From Myxococcota bacterium (GTDB taxonomy: Bacteria > Myxococcota > UBA727 > JAHDBA01), in contig JAHDGS010000001.1 of the NCBI GenBank assembly GCA_020627505.1, positions 55,659 to 112,951 of the forward strand: a DNA stretch of 57,293 nt, read 5' to 3'. How positions within the stretch are numbered: the first letter of the stretch is position 1; every line of letters starts with the position of its first letter. The position numbers were made by a program, and so were the translations under genes. Positions 35,990-44,584 of the stretch are shown here, piece by piece. The notes under the pieces are model-generated. The model saw nothing but the letters and a program-made list of their open reading frames with translations, was not told where the DNA came from and ran no database searches.

Positions 35990-36181
35990 TTATGATTCGG
36001 CTTCTGCGTCCTCTGCCTCTTCTTCAGCCTCAACACCTCCGTCAAGACCAGCATCGACCTGCTCGCATGCTGGTTGACCATCCATGCCACATTCCTCTTT
36101 ATCTTCACCACATGCGATCGAGATCACAGTCAGAAGTGTCAACAGACCTACTGTCACTAACGCTCTTACATTACCTTTCAT
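35990..36181 (-). CDS. Very small lipoprotein
   Basis: 63 residues. Signal peptide with lipobox SIAC (Cys 24), then a short mature peptide with two more Cys (EECGMDGQPACEQ) and an acidic Ala/Glu tail. GGAGG lies five bases before the ATG, strong support for translation. Function unknown; it may be an outer-membrane-linked spacer peptide. Confidence 0.78.
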   Translation of the reverse strand: MKGNVRALVTVGLLTLLTVISIACGEDKEECGMDGQPACEQVDAGLDGGVEAEEEAEDAEAES

Positions 36182-36367
36182 GTTACCTCCCTTTCGGATA
36201 CGAAATATGAAGCAGAGAGCATGCCATTTTTCTTAAACCAAAATATTTCAATGAGTTATAATGTCTGGCATCTTAATTATTCAAGAAATCAGCAGTCACT
36301 GTGACAAATATGTCATGTCTTGGGTTCGACAGAGGACAAGAAAGATCATAGTCGCTACACTACCAGA

Positions 36368-37474
36368 GTGACGAAAATATATTTGGTGACATTTTTATTA
36401 TTGACGACTGCTTGTCATAATCAGACAGCAGCAGATCCGCCTGAACGTCATTCATCTGATGACACATATTATGAGTATATTGTTCCAAATGATGACACAC
36501 TTGATGAAGGCCAGGATGAAGAAGCAGAGGATGTGAATCAGAATCCCGTTGATGAGCCACTTTTTGTGCCTGAAATCGATCCAAGTGATTTCTTGTGCAA
36601 TCGTTTCGGCTACAGTGAGCCTTTACCACGTCCTTCGCTTCGTATTCCAGATACAATACCGACAAATGTCGAAGAACGAAATCAACTGGTGTATGACTTG
36701 ATTCGAGATCGGTTGCCTCAAGCACTCGAAATTCTCGATGGTGCCTTACAAAATACTGCTGAAAATTGTGTGACACGATTTTCAGCTAATATGAATACAC
36801 GCGAAGACCTCGCACGACAAATGCCAACACTTGTGCATGAATGTGGGCACTTTTGGTGGTTCGAAAACTACAGTTCAAGTGACGCTGCCTTCGCTGTCGC
36901 ACCAGGGATTCGCAATACCTGTTCAGGCGGAGGGCCTTCAACCCAATTTGGGCGTTCATTTGCACGCGGCTTGATACGGAATGACGCTGAAGAACCGAAA
37001 TGGCCACCTTGCGCAGGTGCGCAAGTGGATCAATGTGATATTTATGCTGACACTTATCTTGGTGGTGATCCCGCGGATGCAGCAAGCGTCTCATCAGGTG
37101 GGCAAGGCTTCGATTCACTTTTTGAAGAAGTCCTTGAATATGTCAATGGTCTCAGTGCAGGCATTGCCTTTGAAGAATATTTTGGTGATCGACGTATCTC
37201 GATTCGAGATGGCGTCTCAACGACCTTGTGGTATCTTGCTCGTTATCTCAACTATGCAAAAGTCAATGAACCTTCCGTTTATGAATTACTCAGTGAAGAC
37301 CCATGTTGGCGAGAATCGATTTTGATTGTGTGGGCACGTGGAATGTATTTTTTGAATCAAGCAAACAACTTAGATAAACTCAGTATTGTTTCAGAAGATG
37401 TTGAACGGCTCTTAAATCAAGAACATATTCAAGAGGTTTTTTATGAACTCCAGCGAGTCCACGGTTGTCGCTAA
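36368..37474 (+). CDS. Lipoprotein with HECGH zincin-like motif
   Basis: 368 residues from GTG 36368, which gives MTKIYLVTFLLLTTAC (lipobox Cys 16); a TTG at 36320 is the alternative. After an acidic linker (to about residue 70) lies a domain of about 290 residues with HECGH at 157-161, the HExxH metalloprotease pattern, flanked by LVHECGHFWWFE. Acidic residues in LFEEVLEY could supply a third ligand. Seven conserved-looking Cys suggest disulfides. I do not recognise the family, and protease activity is inference. The 3' end overlaps the next gene by 32 bases. Confidence 0.75.
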   Translation: MTKIYLVTFLLLTTACHNQTAADPPERHSSDDTYYEYIVPNDDTLDEGQDEEAEDVNQNPVDEPLFVPEIDPSDFLCNRFGYSEPLPRPSLRIPDTIPTNVEERNQLVYDLIRDRLPQALEILDGALQNTAENCVTRFSANMNTREDLARQMPTLVHECGHFWWFENYSSSDAAFAVAPGIRNTCSGGGPSTQFGRSFARGLIRNDAEEPKWPPCAGAQVDQCDIYADTYLGGDPADAASVSSGGQGFDSLFEEVLEYVNGLSAGIAFEEYFGDRRISIRDGVSTTLWYLARYLNYAKVNEPSVYELLSEDPCWRESILIVWARGMYFLNQANNLDKLSIVSEDVERLLNQEHIQEVFYELQRVHGCR

Positions 37475-38126
37475 AGCACGACACACATATCTAAAACCAT
37501 TTCGGTCGGCCTTCTTTGAAGTTGACAATCGTTCTCTTTCGGCATTTGATAAGCTTGCGTTGCTCTTTGGCTATAGTATCTCCCCCATTTTTTTGAGTAT
37601 GATATGCATATTGGCTGCATGGTTTATCTGGTTACTAGAGGGCAGTCGCCCAATGTTGCATATTCTCACGGCAACACTTCCGGTGACGATATTTTTTGGA
37701 CTCGGTACGATGATTTATCTCTTTAAGGCACTCAGGAGAATATCGCATATTCGTTTACTTGAAGAAGGTGTGCTGACTGACGGCCATATCGTTGGCAAGC
37801 CAAAAGATATTGTCGATCACGAATCTAAAATCGTCCTTGCAAGAGACTATCAAATTGCGTTTGAAACAACGGAAGGCGATAAAATAACCTTCTTTCAAGA
37901 AACCAAATTAATGGCAGCTGTTGAAGATGAGCCATATGAGGCTGTTCTTTACATGAAAGACAACCCTTATAATGCAGTACTTGCCGACGGACTGATTGAA
38001 GGCCTTTTATTCGATGAAGAAACCAGCAGAATTCGATTTATGAATACCCGTTCACATATCGGAGCCTGTATGAATATCATCTCTATTCTTGGTTATATTG
38101 GGTTCCTGATTTATATTTCTCTTTAA
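37443..38126 (+). CDS. Membrane protein with soluble beta domain, copy 1
   Basis: 227 residues. Two helices (about 37-65 and 72-95), a soluble domain of about 105 residues, and a C-terminal helix. The soluble part ends in a pattern shared with the next gene: LYMKDNPYNAVLADGLIEGLLFDEE. The layout recalls DUF3592-type proteins. AAGAGG precedes the ATG by six bases. It starts 32 bases inside the HECGH lipoprotein gene, so expression is likely coupled. Confidence 0.72.
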   Translation: MNSSESTVVAKARHTYLKPFRSAFFEVDNRSLSAFDKLALLFGYSISPIFLSMICILAAWFIWLLEGSRPMLHILTATLPVTIFFGLGTMIYLFKALRRISHIRLLEEGVLTDGHIVGKPKDIVDHESKIVLARDYQIAFETTEGDKITFFQETKLMAAVEDEPYEAVLYMKDNPYNAVLADGLIEGLLFDEETSRIRFMNTRSHIGACMNIISILGYIGFLIYISL

Positions 38127-38127
38127 C

Positions 38128-38796
38128 ATGCATTCGAAAGAAACATCACTCACACTTTTTCGGCAAGAGCTACTCAAAAACAATCATCGTCAGCTTCGGT
38201 TACTCGATAAGCTCATTATTTTGAGTGGTGGTGGTGTCGCGTCGTTTATCTCGATTTTCATGCTCGTCGGTATTATTGAAGTCCTATATGTTATTCCAAG
38301 ACAGCTTGTCTCAGGAGATATAGGTGTTGCAGGTTTTCTACTCATTCACGGTGGGATGTTTGCCGGTATTCCAAGTATATTCTTTTTTATAGGGTTAAAA
38401 AAACGACGCAGTGTCATTCACTTACTTGAACGTGGCCGTACAGTGCGCGGTACTGTTCAACAAGGACGCAACACCGGGCTCAGCGTCAACGGCCAACCGG
38501 AGAAATATTACACCCTTCAATTTACATTGCCGAATGGCACAGCCGTGACTGCTGAGGATAAAACACTTAAACATTGGGCGGTCACCGATGATGTCAAAGA
38601 GTTAATTTTATACAACCCAAACTTTCCAGCAGAAGCGGTCATGGTGGATGGTTTAACGACGTCGCTCAAAATCGACGAGCGCTTGAAAGAGGTCCGCTTT
38701 TCTTCTTGGCGGTACCTCGGTTTTATAGGTCCTGCTATCGTGATCGCTGCTATCTTGTGCGCCCCTGTTTATTGGGCTTATCTTTTCTTCGTTTAA
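38128..38796 (+). CDS. Membrane protein with soluble beta domain, copy 2
   Basis: 222 residues, same plan as its upstream neighbour: helices at about 28-53 and 65-90, a DUF3592-like beta domain (VRGTVQQGRNTG, YYTLQFTLPNG), then LYNPNFPAEAVMVDGLTTSL and a final helix. It starts one base after the stop of copy 1. The two are diverged tandem duplicates; function unknown. Confidence 0.72.
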   Translation: MHSKETSLTLFRQELLKNNHRQLRLLDKLIILSGGGVASFISIFMLVGIIEVLYVIPRQLVSGDIGVAGFLLIHGGMFAGIPSIFFFIGLKKRRSVIHLLERGRTVRGTVQQGRNTGLSVNGQPEKYYTLQFTLPNGTAVTAEDKTLKHWAVTDDVKELILYNPNFPAEAVMVDGLTTSLKIDERLKEVRFSSWRYLGFIGPAIVIAAILCAPVYWAYLFFV

Positions 38797-38847
38797 ACTG
38801 CTTTTCAATACCTCGTCTTGGGCTTAAACTCATATAAAGAGGATATG

Positions 38848-39387
38848 ATGAAAAAGATACTCGCATTTGGTGCAAGCAATAGTTCTCGCTCGATTAACAA
38901 AACCTTCGCGACATATGTCGCGAATCAGCTCAACAGTGTTGAGGTCAATCTCATCGATCTCAACGACCTTGAAATGCCAATCTATAGCATCGATAGAGAA
39001 GAGGCCGATGGAATCCCCGAGCTAGCGCATCGGTTTCGACAATTAGTTGCAGAATCAGATGGTATCGTTGTGTCGTTTGCCGAACACAACGGTTCTTATG
39101 CAGTCGCCTTCAAAAATATATATGATTGGGCATCCCGTATTGATGGAAATGTTTGGGCTGGTAAACCACTATTCTTGCTTGCCACATCTCCTGGCGGACT
39201 TGGTGGGAAGTTTGTATTAGAAGCAGCGACCAATCGATTCAGCTTTCAGTATGAAGCACCGATTGTTACATTTTCGTTGCCGAGTTTTCAGAAAAATTTC
39301 TCAGCCGAAGACGGTGTAATTGAACCAACGCTAAAGGCCACTTTATCAGAAAAAGTCGCCGTGTTTCAAAAGGCGCTTGATGCTTGA
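38848..39387 (+). CDS. NADPH-dependent FMN reductase-like flavoprotein
   Basis: 179 residues. Flavodoxin-like fold with the FMN loop GASNSSRSINKTFA and the family's ATSPGGLGGKFVLEAATNRF region; EHNGSYAVAFKNIYDW matches the PEYNxSxPxxLKNxxDW signature of NAD(P)H:quinone or azo-reductases. AGAGG lies five bases before ATG 38848; 38845 is an equal alternative. Likely cytosolic reduction of flavin, quinone or chromate. The next gene starts near its stop. Confidence 0.9.
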   Translation: MKKILAFGASNSSRSINKTFATYVANQLNSVEVNLIDLNDLEMPIYSIDREEADGIPELAHRFRQLVAESDGIVVSFAEHNGSYAVAFKNIYDWASRIDGNVWAGKPLFLLATSPGGLGGKFVLEAATNRFSFQYEAPIVTFSLPSFQKNFSAEDGVIEPTLKATLSEKVAVFQKALDA

Positions 39388-39413
39388 AAAAGTTCCGAAA
39401 ATCTAAGAAACCC

Positions 39414-39755
39414 ATGTACTGCGTCATCTACAAGTTCAAAGCGAAGCCAGGATTCGAAGAACAGTTCGAAAAGAATTGGCGTATCCATACAGATAACATC
39501 TACAAGCATCTTGGCAGCCTCGGTTCTCGCCTTCATAAGCTTGATGAAGAAAGAAGCTATATGGCCTATGCGCAATGGCCTTCAAAAGATGTGTATGCAT
39601 CAGAAAAAACTGAGCACATGACCCAGTTCTCAGATGCCGACCTGCTAGCACAAAAGAACCTTGCTGATTCTTTAGAATCTAGTGAAGTCATTTTTGAAGG
39701 TGAAGTGATTGACGATCGGCTAGAGGTGGTCACCCATATTCATGACCTTATTTAA
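39414..39755 (+). CDS. Antibiotic biosynthesis monooxygenase (ABM)-like protein
   Basis: 113 residues from ATG 39414 (MYCVIYKFKAKPG), where the ferredoxin-like fold starts; a TTG at 39384 overlapping the reductase stop would add a lysine-rich lead. The pattern FKAKPGFEEQFEKNW, then LGSRLHKLDEERSYMAYAQWPS, matches ABM-type stress or quinol-linked proteins. It likely works with the adjacent reductase. The last 36 bases overlap parE on the other strand. Confidence 0.78.
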   Translation: MYCVIYKFKAKPGFEEQFEKNWRIHTDNIYKHLGSLGSRLHKLDEERSYMAYAQWPSKDVYASEKTEHMTQFSDADLLAQKNLADSLESSEVIFEGEVIDDRLEVVTHIHDLI

Positions 39756-40007
39756 GATTCTGATAATGATGACGTCATTTTTCTCATACCTATAAAACAC
39801 GAAATGTTTTTGACTGGTGATAAAACGATATCCTTTCTTAGAATATGGAAAGTGTCGACCCAAATCATACTCACAAATCTTTTGTTCAATATCATGGTAC
39901 AATCGGTCAATATACTTATCTGCCTGATGGACGCCCCACTGCTGATATGAATAATGATAAATTGACTCGAGATCTTCTTCCGCTAGTGGAGTGAATTTTA
40001 TATTCAT
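39720..40007 (-). CDS. parE: ParE/RelE-family toxin
   Basis: 95 residues: FTPLAEEDLESIYHYSYQQWG, LGRHFPYSKKGYRFITSQKHFVFYRY, IIIRILNKVMN, the usual ParE outline. ParE toxins inhibit gyrase; RelE-fold relatives can cleave mRNA, and the target cannot be told here. It starts ten bases after the parD stop. Its C-terminal codons overlap the ABM gene by 36 bases tail to tail. Confidence 0.88.
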   Translation of the reverse strand: MNIKFTPLAEEDLESIYHYSYQQWGVHQADKYIDRLYHDIEQKICEYDLGRHFPYSKKGYRFITSQKHFVFYRYEKNDVIIIRILNKVMNMGDHL

Positions 40008-40017
40008 GAGCTAGGAT

Positions 40018-40278
40018 TTACTGAAAGTCGTTGTTGGATATTTTCTCTTTCATTCTTAATTTGAAATCATCTTTCGCGACTTTTCGTGGTTCACCGCTCT
40101 CTTCTCCAAGTCGCAATGCCTGATTCATTGAGTCGATATATTGTTGTCTATCTTCTAATAATCTTAACGCAGAACGTATGACTTCGCTCACAGAGGCGTA
40201 TCGACCAGAGGCAACCTCAGCCTTCAAAAAAGTATCGAAATGATCTCCTAAAATGATTGATGTATTTTTCGCCAACAT
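40018..40278 (-). CDS. parD: ParD-family antitoxin
   Basis: 86 residues starting MLAKNTSIILGDHFDTFLK. N-terminal ribbon-helix-helix (SGRYASVSEVIRSALRLLEDRQ) and a C-terminal toxin-binding tail. The start at 40278 sits with GAGG at close spacing and about seven bases after the predicted transcription start, so the leader is very short. It precedes parE in a standard antitoxin-first operon with a palindromic operator in its promoter. Confidence 0.85.
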   Translation of the reverse strand: MLAKNTSIILGDHFDTFLKAEVASGRYASVSEVIRSALRLLEDRQQYIDSMNQALRLGEESGEPRKVAKDDFKLRMKEKISNNDFQ

Positions 40279-40291
40279 AAACCTCATTCTA

Positions 40292-40320
40292 AATATACCA
40301 TATTCTGGTATATCTATCAA
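40292..40320 (-). promoter_or_regulatory. parDE promoter with built-in palindromic operator
   Basis: Read on the minus strand: -35 TTGATA (40320-40315), 17-base spacer, -10 TATATT (40297-40292). Within it, 40293-40313 is an inverted repeat with eight-base arms, ATATACCA and TGGTATAT, and a five-base centre. ParD binding there would occlude RNA polymerase, giving the usual autorepression. Confidence 0.75.
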
Positions 40321-40387
40321 ACCTCCTTTATACCTTCCGATTGAACTTGAGGATTCGTGTGTTTAAATCTCGGAAAAGATGATTTAT

Positions 40388-40528
40388 TTACCCTAAAAGA
40401 GCTTCTGATACCCGATTTTCAGCTTCATGGAGCGTAATGCCATTGTAAAAATCTTTTACCAGCCGCCATGGCTTTCGCCGCAGGTTGTACAGTTGTATTT
40501 TTGATTCATTGTTCGAAGAATAACTCTT
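40388..40528 (-). pseudogene. Possible gene remnant or small coding fragment
   Basis: A 46-codon open stretch with protein-like composition (core QLYNLRRKPWRLVKDFYNG, then ITLHEAENRVSEALLG, stop at 40388-40390) and no ATG/GTG/TTG start. An in-frame stop lies at 40529-40531. It looks like the 3' end of a lost gene near the parDE module. The alternative frame gives a 17-residue peptide with CTTC. Weak evidence. Confidence 0.25.
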
Positions 40529-40572
40529 CTATTGATAATGTGCAGAACGGATATCTTTAGCTCTTTCACCTT

Positions 40573-40612
40573 TTAACCCTTCGACTCTTCGACCCTTCGA
40601 CAAGCTCAGGGC
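40573..40612. repeat. REP-like sequence with CTTCGACAAGCTCAGG core
   Basis: Three CTTCGAC units at nine-base intervals, ending in CCCTTCGACAAGCTCAGGGC (40593-40612). The last 15 or so bases match a repetitive intergenic sequence seen in many unrelated bacterial genomes, from memory. It begins a more GC-rich stretch (to about 40860) that stands out from its AT-rich surroundings. Confidence 0.55.
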
Positions 40613-40730
40613 ATCGCAAGCAGAGGGACCAACAAAATTTTATTCGTATAACCCGAATGCGGAAGCCGCGGGACGCGATTGGGGTGACGTGGAGTGGAGT
40701 TGGGGTGAATGTTTTGGCGGCATGCACGGC

Positions 40731-40759
40731 AAAACAGAGGGGGCTGCATCAGCCCCTCT
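40731..40759 (-). terminator. Intrinsic terminator after tRNA-Ser
   Basis: AGAGGGGGCTG and CAGCCCCTCT (40736-40759) form a ten-base stem with one bulged G and a three-base loop; on the minus strand TGTTTT follows. It lies about 90 bases downstream of the tRNA. Confidence 0.65.
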
Positions 40760-40847
40760 AATAAATAAAGCCCCGCACATGACGCCGAACCCTACCCTTG
40801 CTCTGTTCCCAGCCTGGGGGAGTTCAGGACGACGCCATTGCGAGGCC

Positions 40848-40937
40848 TGGAGGATCGAGAGGGATTCGAACCCTCGGTACGTGTGAACGCACACACGCTT
40901 TCCAAGCGTGCACCTTCAGCCACTCGGTCACCGATCC
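40848..40937 (-). tRNA. tRNA-Ser(GGA)
   Basis: Full cloverleaf on the minus strand: acceptor GGATCGG/TCGATCC, D stem ACC/GGT, anticodon stem CACGC/GCGTG with loop TTGGAAA (anticodon GGA), long class II variable arm (GTGCG/CGTAC), T stem GAGGG/CCCTC with TTCGAAT. CCA is encoded. The discriminator base is U73, whereas bacterial tRNA-Ser usually has G73. Confidence 0.95.
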
Positions 40938-41134
40938 GTGAACTTTCAGTTAGCATATCCAACCAAAATCACCAGGAAATATTCATGATATCCAGTATCA
41001 GAGAGAGCAAAGGATTCCAGCAATATGCTGCACTCTAACCAGCTGATTTAAATAGATTATTTATTCTGTCTTTCCATGTCGACCATCTTGATCATCCCCG
41101 TCAAAAAGCTAGTCTCTGCAAGTAAGGAGTTTTT

Positions 41135-42727
41135 ATGAGTACAGATTTTTCCCCCCCAGAAGATTTATTTGGTGAGAACGAAACATCGCCTTCGGCATCA
41201 GCGCCCCAAAATAACAATCAAGGGCGAACTTTATTACTTCGCTTTATATCGGGATTATTCCTTTTCTTTGTCGTTGTTGCAGCGGCCATTATTGGATTTT
41301 TCACAGTCGCATCACTGACTGATAACTGGACCGAAGCTGGCATCTTTATCAAACTTCTCATATTTGTCGGTGCATTTGTCATTGGTGTCTTCGTGCCTGT
41401 TGTTGCAGCCCTATGGATGCGGAAACAATTACTCAAAACATCGATTTCTGGTCCTTGGCGACGCACCTTGCTTTATATCACTGCGGCAGCCGTTCAAATC
41501 GGCTTCGTTTCGACGATATTTTATATCAGCTCCAAACAACCTGCCGATGTGAGCTTTAAGGCACAGGAAATAGTGAAAGAAGAATTTGGTGAAGTGCCGG
41601 TCGTCAGCTCGACGTTAGATAAAGCGACAGCGCTCCTCACAGAAAACGAAACACATGTTGTGACTGAGCAAAACCAACCCAAAAAAACCGAGCCAACAGG
41701 GAATGCACCTGCCGAGGTAGAAGTTTTAGAGAAAGAAGAAGGGCAACTTGAATCTGATCCTGAATCAGTGCCAACACAAGATGCTCCTGTTCAGGAAAAA
41801 GAAGAAGACCAGGTCGAGTCTGGTCGTGAACCCATGCCAACACCCGCACAACTCGCAAAAGATGAAGGGACAGAAACCATAGAAGGCGCACTTGAAAACG
41901 CACGCGAACAGGATCGCGACGACGAACACGAAAATCTTGGCGACGCCAATATCGTTTCTCCTACAATCAAAACGACAGATAGCGAGTTCATTCTGTCCTA
42001 TACCGACCTCGAAGGTCAGCCACAACAAAAGGCATATGACATTTCATCGTTGCGCTATGAAGGAAAGCTATCTGAACGTTTTCATATGGCTGCAACCGGT
42101 AACGTCATCACAATTATCGGTGGACGTACTCCACTCGCTTTTTTACCAGACCTTGATGATCCTGTTGCGATACCAGCTCTCAAAGTCGGCTCCACAATCA
42201 CTGATTTCGGAACCATTCTTCAACTTCATCAAGTCTTTATCGCTTCAACTGGTGCCGTTGTTGCCGAAGTCACACTTGCTGATGATTCAAACAAAGCCAA
42301 AAAAGCCATCGTTCTATCGAATGTTGAAACCCCGAATCAGGCATCGATAAGCCGCGTGACAGGTATGGATATTCCAGGAAGGAATCTCGCACAATCAACT
42401 GACATCACGATAAACGATGTCAGTGAACATGGTCGTGTTGTTTTACGTGAATCATTCGAACTCGGCGTGAAGAATAAGACACAAGGCCGATACCAACAAC
42501 GCTTACTATCTGGCGTCATTGATAATATGAAACATATGGTCGAAAAGGCCTCAACTGAAACTCGACTCAGCTTTGGCGCACAAGTCTATGATATGTCGAA
42601 ATTCCTGTCAGTCGTGATAGACGATGAAGGATTTATCTTCTTTGAAGCTGAACTAACAACCAAAGGCCAGCAAAGCTTCTCAATCTCTCCTTTAGGTGAT
42701 ATTGAAGTGGTGAACCCAGGCGAATAA
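41135..42727 (+). CDS. Membrane protein with acidic linker and large extracytoplasmic domain
   Basis: 530 residues. Three membrane segments at about 35-60, 70-92 and 105-128. A low-complexity Glu/Pro/Asp region (about 135-265) includes two imperfect copies of an 'EKEExQxES...P' unit. Then comes a domain of about 250 residues ([41 protein letters not shown]) that looks beta-rich. The family is not recognised. AAGGAG lies five bases before the ATG. metK follows 17 bases on, so it may head the metK-glycan operon. Confidence 0.75.
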   Translation: MSTDFSPPEDLFGENETSPSASAPQNNNQGRTLLLRFISGLFLFFVVVAAAIIGFFTVASLTDNWTEAGIFIKLLIFVGAFVIGVFVPVVAALWMRKQLLKTSISGPWRRTLLYITAAAVQIGFVSTIFYISSKQPADVSFKAQEIVKEEFGEVPVVSSTLDKATALLTENETHVVTEQNQPKKTEPTGNAPAEVEVLEKEEGQLESDPESVPTQDAPVQEKEEDQVESGREPMPTPAQLAKDEGTETIEGALENAREQDRDDEHENLGDANIVSPTIKTTDSEFILSYTDLEGQPQQKAYDISSLRYEGKLSERFHMAATGNVITIIGGRTPLAFLPDLDDPVAIPALKVGSTITDFGTILQLHQVFIASTGAVVAEVTLADDSNKAKKAIVLSNVETPNQASISRVTGMDIPGRNLAQSTDITINDVSEHGRVVLRESFELGVKNKTQGRYQQRLLSGVIDNMKHMVEKASTETRLSFGAQVYDMSKFLSVVIDDEGFIFFEAELTTKGQQSFSISPLGDIEVVNPGE

Positions 42728-42744
42728 TATACGGACAATCATAT

Positions 42745-43914
42745 ATGACAAAGCAATCTTACTTATTTACAAGCGAATCTGTCACAGAGGGCCACCCTGA
42801 TAAAATGGCTGACCAAGTTTCTGATGCCATCTTAGACGCCATCTTAGAAGCGGATCCAAATCCTCGTGATGCACGTGTCGCGGTGGAGACCCTTTTCAAA
42901 ACCGGCTTTTGTATGGTGGCTGGCGAAGTGCGAACGCAAGCATGGGTCGATGTACCGGCGATTGTTCGAAAAACGATTTGTGAGATCGGTTATACATCAT
43001 CTGATATGGGTTTTGACGGCACAACATGTGGCGTCATGTCTGCGATTGAAGGTCAATCGCCGCATATTGCGATCGGTGTTGATGCAGCTGAAGAAAAAGA
43101 TATGGGCGCCGGTGACCAAGGTTTGATGTTCGGTTTTGCTTGTAACGAAACAGAAGAACTCATGCCGCTTCCGATTGCGCTTGCACATCATTTAACAAAG
43201 AAACTTTCGACAGTTCGAAAAAATGGAACATTACCTTGGGTCCGTCCTGATGGTAAAAGTCAGGTCAGCGTTCGTTATGAAAACGGAAAGCCCGTTCATA
43301 TTGATGCCGTCGTTTTATCGACACAGCATGCTGAATCGATCGAGTTGGGTGACTTACGAGATGCACTTCAAAAAAATGTAATTGAGACAGCATTACCTCC
43401 TGAACTCATCTCAAACAAAACAGAATATCATATCAACCCAACGGGTATATTTGTGGTCGGTGGTCCAATGGGCGACGCAGGTATCACAGGCCGAAAAATT
43501 ATTGTTGATACCTATGGTGGCATGGGTCGCCATGGTGGTGGTGCATTCTCCGGTAAAGATGCCTCAAAAGTTGATCGTTCAGCAGCCTATATGGCCAGAT
43601 ACGTTGCTAAAAATATTGTCGCGGCAGGTCTTGCAGAACGCGCTGAAGTTCAGCTTGCATATGCGATCGGTGTCGCCGATCCTGTGAGTGTTTTGGTTGA
43701 CACCTTTGGCACCAACCAAGTTGATGAAGAAAAGATCGAAAACGTTGTTCGTGAACTCTTTCCGCTGAAACCAGCTGGACTGATCGAACACCTTGGTCTT
43801 ACCAAACCGATTTTTCGCCCAACGGCGGCCTATGGTCATTTCGGTCGCTCTGAAGCATCATTTACATGGGAACGTGCAGATATGGTCGAGCACCTCAAAG
43901 GTGCACTTTTATAA
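42745..43914 (+). CDS. metK: S-adenosylmethionine synthetase
   Basis: Makes SAM from methionine and ATP. 389 residues with [32 protein letters not shown], the P-loop-like [19 protein letters not shown], and the C-terminal TAAYGHFGR. No strong ribosome site; no SAM riboswitch is visible in the 17 bases upstream. The sugar transferase gene begins directly after its stop. Confidence 0.97.
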   Translation: MTKQSYLFTSESVTEGHPDKMADQVSDAILDAILEADPNPRDARVAVETLFKTGFCMVAGEVRTQAWVDVPAIVRKTICEIGYTSSDMGFDGTTCGVMSAIEGQSPHIAIGVDAAEEKDMGAGDQGLMFGFACNETEELMPLPIALAHHLTKKLSTVRKNGTLPWVRPDGKSQVSVRYENGKPVHIDAVVLSTQHAESIELGDLRDALQKNVIETALPPELISNKTEYHINPTGIFVVGGPMGDAGITGRKIIVDTYGGMGRHGGGAFSGKDASKVDRSAAYMARYVAKNIVAAGLAERAEVQLAYAIGVADPVSVLVDTFGTNQVDEEKIENVVRELFPLKPAGLIEHLGLTKPIFRPTAAYGHFGRSEASFTWERADMVEHLKGALL

Positions 43915-44574
43915 ATGCGGTCAGAGGGTTTGCCCAACTGGATTGAGCGTTGTCTCGCCGGCATCGCCCTCATCGTACTATCGCCGTTACTTATCTTAAT
44001 CGCCTTCATCATTCGACTTGAAAGTCCCGGGCACCCAATATTTAAACAACAACGTGTTGGTAAAGATGGTGCACCGTTCACGCTCTATAAATTTCGTTCG
44101 ATGTCCACCGAAAACTCTGGTCTTCATGTGACAGCAAAAGGGGATAGCCGCATCACTCGGATGGGACGACTCCTCAGAAAAACCAAGCTTGACGAGCTAC
44201 CAGAGCTCTATAATATTTTGACAGGGACGATGTCTTTTGTCGGACCACGACCAGAAGTCGAAGCCTATGTCGATCGTTCCGACTTTTTATGGCAAGAAAT
44301 TCTTCGGCATCGACCTGGCCTTACCGACCCGCTGACAATACACCTACGAAATGAAGAAGAACTGTTGGCATCAGCTGAAGATCCAAAATCTGCTTACGAA
44401 AAATGGGTTCAACCGTATAAACTGTACAAAATCGCTGCCTATTTATCGAATCGTTCGGCCTTATCCGATATCAAAGTGATTATACAAACATTGGTCGTCA
44501 TTCTGTTTCCGAGTAGAGCCCCACTTCCTTCTTGGGACGACATTCACTATTTTGTCGAGCAAAACGAAGCTTGA
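43915..44574 (+). CDS. Undecaprenyl-phosphate sugar phosphotransferase (monotopic PGT)
   Basis: Likely starts surface-glycan synthesis by moving a phosphosugar from a UDP-sugar to undecaprenyl phosphate. 219 residues: re-entrant hydrophobic helix (about 14-34), PIFKQQRVGKDGAPFTLYKFRSM, catalytic Asp 93-Glu 94 in KLDELPELYN, and SFVGPRPE. The size matches the minimal small-PGT class, without the extra helices of the WbaP type. The start is immediately adjacent to the metK stop; the GNAT gene follows ten bases later. Confidence 0.93.
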   Translation: MRSEGLPNWIERCLAGIALIVLSPLLILIAFIIRLESPGHPIFKQQRVGKDGAPFTLYKFRSMSTENSGLHVTAKGDSRITRMGRLLRKTKLDELPELYNILTGTMSFVGPRPEVEAYVDRSDFLWQEILRHRPGLTDPLTIHLRNEEELLASAEDPKSAYEKWVQPYKLYKIAAYLSNRSALSDIKVIIQTLVVILFPSRAPLPSWDDIHYFVEQNEA

Positions 44575-44584
44575 AAGGATTCAC

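Noticed and set aside
40640-40894. Open frames on both strands across the GC-rich island and tRNA
   Set aside because: They overlap the tRNA-Ser and a terminator, and have composition typical of GC-rich repeat DNA, so they are not genes.
42728-42744. SAM riboswitch before metK
   Set aside because: Only 17 bases separate metK from the upstream gene, so there is no room.
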